Shown: one piece after another, positions 57,271 through 64,000 of the stretch
How positions within the stretch are numbered: position 1 is the first letter of the stretch
Layout: every line of letters begins with the position of its first letter
Source: CALEMW01 sp964343835
GTDB taxonomy: Bacteria; Krumholzibacteriota; Krumholzibacteriia; LZORAL124-64-63
Length of the DNA: 64,000 bases
Direction of reading: 5' to 3'
Assembly: GCA_964343835.1 (NCBI GenBank)
Contig: CAYFKR010000003.1
Location: forward strand, 1 to 64,000
Translations under genes and position numbers: made by a program
Notes under the pieces: model-generated
Database searches by the model: none
What the model saw: only the letters and a program-made list of their open reading frames with translations
What the model was told of the DNA's origin: nothing

Positions 57271-58634
57271 GACGGAACCTCCGCACCGCCGTGGACGCGG
57301 CGGGACGACAACCAAGCGCAGGCCCAGAAAACGACGACCGGCGTGAGGGCCGCGAATGTCGTGGCGGCATTGCCGAAGACCTCCGCCTTCAAGGCAAAGA
57401 CGCCCCGGTACAGGAGCACGACCCAGAGCCCCAACATGATCGGCGATCGGATAAGACGACGGATCGCATCGATGGCTCCGAGGACGACGCCGAACACGAT
57501 CCCCACCACGATCACGCCGAACACACCCCCGTTCATGAAGGCCTCGGCCACCAGCCCGGTCGTGTAGGACGTGAGATTCCAGCCACCGCCCAGATCATAC
57601 TCCCCGGGATAGATCATATTCGTCAGGTACGGACCGCCGCCCAGGGGCTTGTCGGGCCAGACGCGCCTGGGCACGAACCCCACGGCGGCGGCGAGAAACG
57701 TCTTGCCGTTCAGGTAGTCGACCCTGGCCGGATGCTCGGCCATCCACCACGTGTTCTCATACTCGCCGTAGGCCGAGACAAGGGCCGTCGACATGGAGAC
57801 CTCGGTGCCCGTAAGGTCGTGGAGGCTCTCGTCGGCGAAAATGTTCTCCCTGAGCTGGCCCATCACGAAGCCGGCGATGAGGATCGCGGCGGCGAAACCG
57901 GCGAGCCTCAGGATCCTGCCGCCGTCCAGCTTCCCGGCGGATCCCAGGATCACCTGGACGAGCGCAACGATCACCAGCGGCATCAGGACCGTGGTCCTGC
58001 TCCCCGTCATCAGCCCGGTCATCACGGCCGCCACGGTGAAAACCCCGGGCAGGGCGAACCACCAGCGGGTGCCGCCCCGACCGCGCCGGGCATGAGCGTA
58101 GCCCTGGGTGATGACGGCGACAGACAGGGGCCATAGCATCACCGCCGACATGTATCCCATGCCCGACAGCAGCAGGATGCGGTTCTGGAGGAACACACCC
58201 AGGCCGTGGGTCATGATCTGGACGATGAACCAGCCCACACCGACGAAGATGACGGCTCCCGACAGGATCGACCCCGTCACGATCGCAGCACCGCTGGGGA
58301 TGGACCAGGAAGCGGGATCGAACGACTTGTCAGTGCATCCTGATCCTGTCGCCCGGGCCGTCGCGAAAAAGCCGGCGAACACGCAGACCCCGAACAGGAC
58401 GAACCAGGCGAGCGAAATCATCATCGATCGCGTCCCGTAGGTGTCCTGGTGCCAGTGCTGGCCGGTCCCGTCGGCCAGGACCGGAACGATGAAGTACGTG
58501 AGCGCGAAGACCCATGAGAACAGAGTGGCGGCACCGTAGGGGCGAGTGATCGCCCGGAGCCCGAACACGAGGAACGGAAGCACGACGAACAGGCAAGCCC
58601 CACACAGATATGTCGCCGTCACGAGACCGTTCAC
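57267..58634 (-). CDS. wzy: Oligosaccharide repeat-unit polymerase (Wzy-like)
   Basis: 455 residues with about 11-12 membrane helices and a large loop near 290-350 (AEHPARVDYLNGKTFLAAAV, then FVPRRVWPDKPLGGGPYL). The loop's P-R-x-x-W-P-x-K-P motif is typical of the O-antigen/oligosaccharide polymerase family. Joins lipid-linked repeat units in the periplasm. Low sequence conservation is normal for this class. Stop overlaps the next gene start by four bases. Confidence 0.88.
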   Translation of the reverse strand: MNGLVTATYLCGACLFVVLPFLVFGLRAITRPYGAATLFSWVFALTYFIVPVLADGTGQHWHQDTYGTRSMMISLAWFVLFGVCVFAGFFATARATGSGCTDKSFDPASWSIPSGAAIVTGSILSGAVIFVGVGWFIVQIMTHGLGVFLQNRILLLSGMGYMSAVMLWPLSVAVITQGYAHARRGRGGTRWWFALPGVFTVAAVMTGLMTGSRTTVLMPLVIVALVQVILGSAGKLDGGRILRLAGFAAAILIAGFVMGQLRENIFADESLHDLTGTEVSMSTALVSAYGEYENTWWMAEHPARVDYLNGKTFLAAAVGFVPRRVWPDKPLGGGPYLTNMIYPGEYDLGGGWNLTSYTTGLVAEAFMNGGVFGVIVVGIVFGVVLGAIDAIRRLIRSPIMLGLWVVLLYRGVFALKAEVFGNAATTFAALTPVVVFWACAWLSSRRVHGGAEVPS

Positions 58635-58638
58635 GACC

Positions 58639-59220
58639 CTATGCCTCTCCCCCGAGATCCTTGATCTTCTTCGCGGGCACGCCGCCGAGCACGCAACGGC
58701 CCTCCGGATAGCTCTTCGTCACCACGGCGCCCGCACCGACCACGGTATGGTCCCCGAGCTCCACGCCCGGCAGGATGACGGCGTTCATCCCGACCCAGCA
58801 GTTTTTCCCGATGACGATGTCGCTCCCGGGAAGGTGCCGGGCAGGATCCATGGGATCGTGGTTCGTCGTGATGAGGCCGACGTTCGGCGCGATATAGGTC
58901 CCCTTGCCGATCACGACCTTCGCAGAGAAGCACTGGAAGTAGCATCCGAAGTGCTGGAAGTTGTTCAGGTCGTCGGGATCGAACTCCAGGTTCCGCCAGT
59001 TCTGGATGGCGATCCTGTGGCTCACGGGATATGGAACGCTCCTGTTGAAGCCCAGGATCTTCTGCAGGAGGATCGACCTCAGAGCCCAGTACCAGCCCAT
59101 GATGGCGCCGTCGTCGAAGAGCCTGCCGCGCAGGTACTCCCGCCTGAAGAACAGGGGGGCGATCAGCCTCATCAACGGAACGAACGTGACCCTCAGCGCG
59201 GATCTGGCCAGGTTCCTCAT
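58639..59220 (-). CDS. Hexapeptide-repeat O-acetyltransferase
   Basis: 193 residues from the ATG at 59220, overlapping the wzx stop by four bases. Left-handed beta-helix turns: IGKGTYIAPNVGLITTNHDP (with catalytic His in N-H-D), then IGKNCWVGMNAVILPGVELG and VGAGAVVTKSYPEGRCVLGG. The fold of maltose/galactoside O-acetyltransferases. Probably acetylates a sugar of the repeat unit. Confidence 0.92.
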   Translation of the reverse strand: MRNLARSALRVTFVPLMRLIAPLFFRREYLRGRLFDDGAIMGWYWALRSILLQKILGFNRSVPYPVSHRIAIQNWRNLEFDPDDLNNFQHFGCYFQCFSAKVVIGKGTYIAPNVGLITTNHDPMDPARHLPGSDIVIGKNCWVGMNAVILPGVELGDHTVVGAGAVVTKSYPEGRCVLGGVPAKKIKDLGGEA

Positions 59221-60476
59221 GCCGCCTCCTCGCCCGCGATCACGGACCAGTAAAGCCCCAGGTAGCCGACGTAGGTGACGGCCAGCACGCCGGCCAGCCA
59301 GGCCACCGCCGTCTCGGGAGACCCGCCGCTGCGCGGTACGACCACCAGGACGCCTGCCACCAGCACGATCCGGACCGCGTCGAACACGAACTGGATCCCC
59401 TGACGGCCCATCAGGTTCGCCGTGATGGAGACAGGCGACGTCAGCAGCTGGAAGGCGAAAGGCGCCGCCAGCATCGAGACATACGAGCCCGCCGTCCTCC
59501 ACTCCTCCCCGAACACGAAGCCGAACACGGGCGGTCCGAACAGGCTGCCGATCAGTACGACGGCAGAGAACGGCAGCATCCTGAAGACGGTCCTCTTCAT
59601 GAGCGCCCGCAGGGCGGCGCGGCCTTCCTTCCGACACTCGACGAACCGCGCCGCGTAGACGTTCGCCGCGGCGCCCCCGATCACGAACATGGGAATGCCG
59701 ATGACGCGCTGCCCCATGCCGAACCAGCCCGCGACCGTGCTTCCGTAGAAGGCGCCGAGCAGGATGGTCGGCAGCAGGAGCGCGCTGTTGTTCAGGATCG
59801 TCGCGGGCCCCGCATAGAGCGGAAACCTGCGGAACTCGCCGAGGACGGCGCGGACGTCCGCCCTCGTCACGGTGCCGGGAAATCCATCCGGCCGGCGACG
59901 CCACAGGGTTCCGACCCCCGCCGTCCTGCCGACCGTGTGTCCGATCATCAGCGCCTGGTGCCCCCAGGCCATGAATCCGCCCGCGACCTGGATGACGGCT
60001 CCCGCAACGCTTTGCCACATCCGGGTCCGTGCCAGCACCTGAAATTCCCCGCGGCGCGTCACCCAGGCAAGGAGTCCCTGGAACACGCCCGTGGACGCCA
60101 TGCCTACCGGAAGCAGCACAGCGACGAAACGGGCGACGGATCGCGGTACCATCGAACCGTCGTCGGTCAGCAGCACCAGGACCGTCGCCGGCACTGCCAC
60201 CAGCAGACCGAACGCGATGGAAACCGCCACTGAAGCGGCCAGGGCGTGGGCTGCCGTCGTCTCGTCCTCGGCCGCGAGGACGGCCTGGTCGTAGCGCAGC
60301 GACGCCACCAGACCGAGGATGGCAAACACCGACACGTACATCGTGAGGTATCCGATCTCGTCGGTCGTATAGAGACGGGTCAGCATGGGCGCCACGGCGA
60401 TTGTGACGGCCTGTGCAACGCCGTTCCCCACGACGAGGACGCGTCCTCCGCTGGTCGCCTTGCCCAGGATGCTCAT
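59217..60476 (-). CDS. wzx: Lipid-linked oligosaccharide flippase (Wzx-like)
   Basis: 419 residues with 12 or so membrane helices of the polysaccharide-transport (MATE/PST) family. N-terminal GGRVLVVGNGVAQAVTIAVA and TRLYTTDEIGYLTMYVSVFA (the Y-x-P/T-x-E-x-G-x-y motif in the first loop), then ILVLDYGTI-like helices. Moves undecaprenyl-linked repeat units across the inner membrane. Paired with the Wzy gene three genes away. Confidence 0.9.
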   Translation of the reverse strand: MSILGKATSGGRVLVVGNGVAQAVTIAVAPMLTRLYTTDEIGYLTMYVSVFAILGLVASLRYDQAVLAAEDETTAAHALAASVAVSIAFGLLVAVPATVLVLLTDDGSMVPRSVARFVAVLLPVGMASTGVFQGLLAWVTRRGEFQVLARTRMWQSVAGAVIQVAGGFMAWGHQALMIGHTVGRTAGVGTLWRRRPDGFPGTVTRADVRAVLGEFRRFPLYAGPATILNNSALLLPTILLGAFYGSTVAGWFGMGQRVIGIPMFVIGGAAANVYAARFVECRKEGRAALRALMKRTVFRMLPFSAVVLIGSLFGPPVFGFVFGEEWRTAGSYVSMLAAPFAFQLLTSPVSITANLMGRQGIQFVFDAVRIVLVAGVLVVVPRSGGSPETAVAWLAGVLAVTYVGYLGLYWSVIAGEEAA

Positions 60477-60531
60477 GACGGAGCTCCAGGAGTTCCCGTC
60501 GGGGTGGACGGTAGCGTTGGGATCCGGACGA

Positions 60532-61512
60532 TCACCCTGCGGCCCGCATGCGGCGGTTCCGACCGATCATGGCCACAATGATCCCGAGGAGGAATCCCAG
60601 GATCATGCCCGCCAGCGCCGCTTCGGCCCTGACGGGACTCGACCTGCGTGTCGGAATACCGGCCTCGTCCAGGACACTGATCGTGCCGAGCTGCTTGTTC
60701 TCGTCGATCCGTGCGAGTTCGTACTGGCGTCGAAGCTCCACCCAGACCGCCGTCTCGGCCTCGACCTCGCGCTGGAGATCCATGTAGATCCGGGTCAGCG
60801 ACGGCGACGATTCGTAGTTCCTGTTAGCGTCGAGGAACTCGGTGAGGTTCCGGGACGCCTGGTCCAGGGACTCGCGATTCACCGCCAGCCGCTCCTCGAT
60901 GAACGTTCTCTGCTCGGTGGCCTTGGAACTGCGGTGGATCTTGTTGAACCGGTCCAGGAGGGAGACGGTCTCGTTGGCCAGGTCCGCCGCCAGCCACGGC
61001 CTCTCCGGAACGCTCGCCTTGAGGGCCATGAAGCCCGTGCGGTTCTCCCGCGAGAAGACGATGGCGGTCTCCCGCAGCACCGACCTGAGTTCGGCCCGGG
61101 ACTCGGCTTCCGAGACTCCGTCGCGGTCCACGCCGAAGACCTCGAAGAGGTCGGCGCGATCGCCGTCCGGGCTCATCCACTCCCCGTCGATCAAGCCGTC
61201 CAAAAGACGGTCGGAGTGAACGATGCGCTGGTAGAGCTGCTCCAGACCACCCTCCGAGTCCAGACTGAAGCCCGTGAACGAGGCGACCTGGCTCAACAGG
61301 GACGACTTCGACTCCTCCGCCTGGGGCAGCAGCGTCGTCCGGGCGGTGTAGATCGAGGGCTGGAGGTACGTCCACGCCACGGCGAGGACCACGACCGCGA
61401 ACGTGCAGGCGGCGATGACGTTCCGCCCCTCCCAAAGTCCCTTCAGGAACGAACGGATGGCTTCCGTCTCGTCGGCGGAGTCCGCCGTGCGGTGAACCCT
61501 GGTATCGTCCAA
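60532..61512 (-). CDS. wzz: Chain-length determinant protein (Wzz/PCP family)
   Basis: 326 residues from a TTG at 61512 (GGGGGAGAG upstream; 16 bases after the upstream stop). Two membrane helices near the ends (about 34-52 and 298-318) bracket a coiled-coil periplasmic region. TYLQPSIYTARTTLLPQ follows helix 1 and RRSSPVRAEAALAGMILGFL precedes helix 2, both typical Wzz elements. No cytoplasmic tyrosine kinase domain and none nearby, so regulation is not by a BY-kinase in this window. Confidence 0.9.
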   Translation of the reverse strand: MDDTRVHRTADSADETEAIRSFLKGLWEGRNVIAACTFAVVVLAVAWTYLQPSIYTARTTLLPQAEESKSSLLSQVASFTGFSLDSEGGLEQLYQRIVHSDRLLDGLIDGEWMSPDGDRADLFEVFGVDRDGVSEAESRAELRSVLRETAIVFSRENRTGFMALKASVPERPWLAADLANETVSLLDRFNKIHRSSKATEQRTFIEERLAVNRESLDQASRNLTEFLDANRNYESSPSLTRIYMDLQREVEAETAVWVELRRQYELARIDENKQLGTISVLDEAGIPTRRSSPVRAEAALAGMILGFLLGIIVAMIGRNRRMRAAG

Positions 61513-61528
61513 GACTCTCCCCCTCGTC

Positions 61529-63889
61529 TCAGTTCGTCCTGTCCACCACGAGCCACACCGTCGCCACACTAGCCAAAATGCTCGCGATCTCCTTCATCGT
61601 CTCCAGCTTCCCCACCCCGTCGTCCGGCGCCTTCGCCGGCACCACGATCGTCGACCCGGGCATCACCGAAGGATCGTTCCAGTACTTCCGGATCTGCTTC
61701 GACATCCCGTTCGGGTACACCACGTGGGTCTTCCACTTGTCCGACCCCTCGGCGAAGCCGCCCGCCCGCGACACGTAGTCACCCAGGCTCTTGCCCTTCT
61801 CCCAGATGATGCTGGTGGGGAAGCCGACGGCGCCGGTCACCTTCACGGTGTAGGGCACCGGGGGCACGAGGATCTCGTCGCCGTCCTCGAGGATGGCGTC
61901 GTGGGCGCTGCCGGGTTGGTCGAGGGCCTTGCCCAGATCGAGGGCCACGTTGCCGATGCCGTCCTTGGCGCGCACGATGCGGGCGCCGGGAGCGTAGGCC
62001 GTGGGCTTGAGGCCGCCCACGCGGGCGATGACGGCGCTCAGGCGCTCGTCGGGCCGGTCCAGTGTGTAGCGGCCGGGGTAGCCCACCTCGCCGCGGACGG
62101 TGACGGTGCGCTGGAGCTGCCACCAGGGCAGGGCGCGGACGGCCACGCGGTCGTGAGGGCGCAGCTCGAAGTGCGATCCGTTCTCGAGCCACTTCTCGCC
62201 CAGTTCCACGTGGATCACGTCGACGGTGCTCTCCGGGGGCGTGTCGAGGTCGCGGCTGGTGAGGGCGGCTTCGCTCAGGCGGGAGATCTCGGCGTGCATC
62301 AGGTCGGCGCTGTCGGTCAGGCCGCCGGCCTTGAGGATGAGCTCGCGCAGGGTCATGCCCTCGCGGAAGTCGAAGGCGCCGGGCTCGCGCACCTCGCCGC
62401 TGACGACCACCTGGTAGCGGTCGTTCAGGTCCCAGATGGAGAACACGCGCAGGGCGTCGCGGGCCTGGAGGGCCGGGTCGTCGGCCTCGCCGCGCATCAC
62501 GGCGCCCAGGGGGACGTCGAGGCTGTGGTAGGTGCCATCGGACGACGTGCGGTCCATCACGGCGCGCTCCATGAGTGTGTCGTCCCACAGGCCTCCGGCG
62601 CGGCGGATCAGGCCGCGGACCGTCTCGCCCTGCACCAGCTCGTAGCGGCCGGGACGCTTCACGTTGCCGTCGATACGCACCCAGTTCTCCAGGCGGTCGG
62701 CGACGCGGGCCACCTCGAGCACGTCTCCGTCGCGCAGCAGGTGCTTCATCTTGAGGCGGAGGTCCAGGTCGCGCTGCACACGGTCCGGGGAGTCGGGCGT
62801 GCGCTCGGCCGGGGGCAGGATGCGCTCCACGTGGACCACGTGGGTCTCGGCCTCGGGGGTGAAGCCGCCGGCATGGGCGATCAGGGTGCGGACGTCCTCG
62901 TCGGGCAGGGCTTCGTAGATCATGGGGCGGCGGACCTCGCCGGTCACGCGCACCGTCACGCTGCGCGGGGGCACGAAGACGGTATCGCCCTCGCGGAGCA
63001 CGACGTCGCCCTCGCGGCTGCCGCTCAGCAGGTAGTCGTACAGGTCCAGGGAACCGACTTCGTCGCCACCGCGCATCACGCGCACGTCGCGCAGGGAGCC
63101 GGCGTCACCGGGGCCGCCGGCGGCGTGCAGGGCCGTGAAGACGGTGGCCACGCTGCTCAGGTCGTAGGCGCCGGGAGCCGCCACCTCGCCCACCACGAAC
63201 ACGCGGATGGCGCGCAGGCGGCCCAGGTTGACCTCCACGAACGTGTCGCCGCCCTCGCCGTCGGCGGCGATGCCGGAGTAGCTGCGGCTCAGGGCCTCGC
63301 GCACCGACGCGGTGACCTGGTCGAGGGTGCGGCCGGCGCAGGACACGCGGCCGCCCTTGGGCAGGATGATGGATCCGTCGCGGTCCACCAGGCGCTCGTG
63401 GCGGAACTCCACCTCGCCCCACACGTCGACCACGATCTGGTCGCCGGGGCCGAGCATGTAATCGCGGGGGACGGGACCGAAGGAAGCGGGGGCGAACTGG
63501 GCCGCGGAACCGCGGAAGAAGGAGGCGCCGAAGAGCTCGTTCTCGGGGTCGACGGGCTCGGCGTCGGCCGTGTCGGCGGCTGCGGCCGCGGCGGCGAGGT
63601 CGGCGTCGAACGGCAGCACCACCACCGGCGCCGCCTCCGGCAGCTCCGTGAGGCCGGGTTCGACGACCGCTTCTCCGACGGGCGCACCCGTCCGCTCCCG
63701 GTAGCGGCGCAGCAGCTCCTCCTGGGAGAGCCCGCTGCTCCGGGCGGCCTGTTCGAGCATTTCGGGGGAGAGTTCCTGGGCGCCCGTCTCGGAGGGCGAC
63801 AAGATGATCAGCGCCGCCAAGACGCCTGCGAACACGACGCCGGCGGCCGCGATCGCGGTCGCAAACTGGGTCCGGATTCCGTTCCGCAT
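61529..63889 (-). CDS. Polysaccharide export protein with many SLBB domains (Wza-like)
   Basis: 786 residues from the ATG at 63889; a TTG nine codons earlier is weaker. An N-terminal membrane/signal segment (AAAGVVFAGVLAALIILS) then an Ala-rich linker. The Poly_export domain starts at DYMLGPGDQIVVDVWGEVEF. At least five SLBB-type repeats follow, each of the form V-x-V-x-G-E-V-x-x-P-G-x-Y/F (for example FVVGEVAAPGAYDL, VVSGEVREPGAFDF, TVRGEVGYPGRYTL). Longer than E. coli Wza (about 380). No lipobox visible. Probably the outer-membrane exit for the polysaccharide. First gene of the operon. Confidence 0.9.
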   Translation of the reverse strand: MRNGIRTQFATAIAAAGVVFAGVLAALIILSPSETGAQELSPEMLEQAARSSGLSQEELLRRYRERTGAPVGEAVVEPGLTELPEAAPVVVLPFDADLAAAAAAADTADAEPVDPENELFGASFFRGSAAQFAPASFGPVPRDYMLGPGDQIVVDVWGEVEFRHERLVDRDGSIILPKGGRVSCAGRTLDQVTASVREALSRSYSGIAADGEGGDTFVEVNLGRLRAIRVFVVGEVAAPGAYDLSSVATVFTALHAAGGPGDAGSLRDVRVMRGGDEVGSLDLYDYLLSGSREGDVVLREGDTVFVPPRSVTVRVTGEVRRPMIYEALPDEDVRTLIAHAGGFTPEAETHVVHVERILPPAERTPDSPDRVQRDLDLRLKMKHLLRDGDVLEVARVADRLENWVRIDGNVKRPGRYELVQGETVRGLIRRAGGLWDDTLMERAVMDRTSSDGTYHSLDVPLGAVMRGEADDPALQARDALRVFSIWDLNDRYQVVVSGEVREPGAFDFREGMTLRELILKAGGLTDSADLMHAEISRLSEAALTSRDLDTPPESTVDVIHVELGEKWLENGSHFELRPHDRVAVRALPWWQLQRTVTVRGEVGYPGRYTLDRPDERLSAVIARVGGLKPTAYAPGARIVRAKDGIGNVALDLGKALDQPGSAHDAILEDGDEILVPPVPYTVKVTGAVGFPTSIIWEKGKSLGDYVSRAGGFAEGSDKWKTHVVYPNGMSKQIRKYWNDPSVMPGSTIVVPAKAPDDGVGKLETMKEIASILASVATVWLVVDRTN

Positions 63890-64000
63890 GAGCTCGAATC
63901 CCTTTCCGGGGTCCAAGAAGGGCGGCGGGGCATCCTTGCCTTCGCCGTTCCGGGTGAGGATAGCATCGGAGGGGGGGGAGGCAAGGGGTTTGTCGGAAAG
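63890..64000. other. Upstream region of the polysaccharide operon
   Basis: About 110 bp before the first gene. It includes a GGAAAGGGA ribosome-site-like sequence and a G-tract (gaggggggggagg on + strand). No promoter boxes could be placed confidently. The region runs to the window end. Confidence 0.3.

Noticed and set aside
1..64000. CRISPR array, tRNA, rRNA, IS element or prophage
   Set aside because: No regular short direct repeats, no cloverleaf or rRNA-like sequence, and no transposase, phage structural or lysis genes were seen.

Overview
The window is 64 kb of very GC-rich DNA from a Gram-negative, didermic and probably motile bacterium. Evidence for this is a TonB/ExbB/ExbD system, several outer-membrane beta-barrels, lipoproteins, chemoreceptors with sigma-28-like promoters, and a Wzx/Wzy polysaccharide locus. 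The mix of an S46 peptidase, lipoprotein sulfatases, a TtpC-type TonB operon and a possible DUF6588 barrel suggests an uncultured FCB-group-like lineage (Krumholzibacteriota or Eisenbacteria type). That is an inference from gene content. No rRNA, tRNA, prophage, transposase or CRISPR array was recognised.

Layout. (a) 1-975: the end of an integron cassette array. A fully formed attC (61-190) follows a cassette gene for a class III nucleotidyl-cyclase-like protein, and the next cassette gene runs off the left edge. No integrase is visible. (b) 1.2-4.3 kb: a DUF1697 gene, then a chemosensory operon (duplicated PilJ-type periplasmic protein plus chemoreceptor) behind a sigma-28-like promoter. (c) 4.3-17 kb: a PKD-like surface protein and a loose sulfur group (ATP sulfurylase, TauE/SafE exporter, two sulfatase-fold lipoproteins, an anion symporter fused to a CheY-like receiver domain), a GT4 glycosyltransferase, a DegP protease and a ferredoxin. 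(d) 17-23 kb: an AT-richer DUF3800 gene, a small FnIII protein, a barrel, a TPR-sulfotransferase, an MFS transporter and a BrnT/BrnA toxin-antitoxin pair. (e) 23-31 kb: a thioredoxin-like/DsbD-alpha pair, a barrel, GNAT and PAP2 proteins, a GH-like/S46 peptidase pair and a secreted beta-sandwich protein. (f) 31-36 kb: a second chemosensory operon (PhnD-like binding protein plus chemoreceptor), again behind a sigma-28-like promoter, then a frameshifted lipoprotein and a barrel. (g) 36.5-42 kb: a seven-gene operon, DtxR regulator - DUF3450 - TtpC - ExbB - ExbD - TonB - TPR. (h) 42-49 kb: housekeeping and signalling genes (PepF, a Cys-rich diguanylate cyclase, TerB-DnaJ, MutM, a DMT exporter, a GAF protein). 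(i) 48.9-64 kb: a surface polysaccharide locus with export and chain-length proteins, Wzx, Wzy, acetyltransferases, glycosyltransferases and a complete UDP-N-acetyl-L-fucosamine pathway, plus a phosphoglycosyl transferase and a DegT aminotransferase.

How the parts fit. Two periplasmic sensor-MCP pairs share a promoter class and probably feed one flagellar chemotaxis network. The receiver-symporter fusion and the sulfate genes point to active sulfate handling, including sulfated products (sulfotransferase) and possibly sulfate-ester scavenging. The TonB operon is co-directional with a metal-dependent repressor, as expected for iron or other metal uptake. The most unusual items are the integron cassette with its cyclase-like cargo, the receiver-DASS fusion, the duplicated PilJ-domain binding protein with its MCP, and the diguanylate cyclase with a six-cysteine sensor region.
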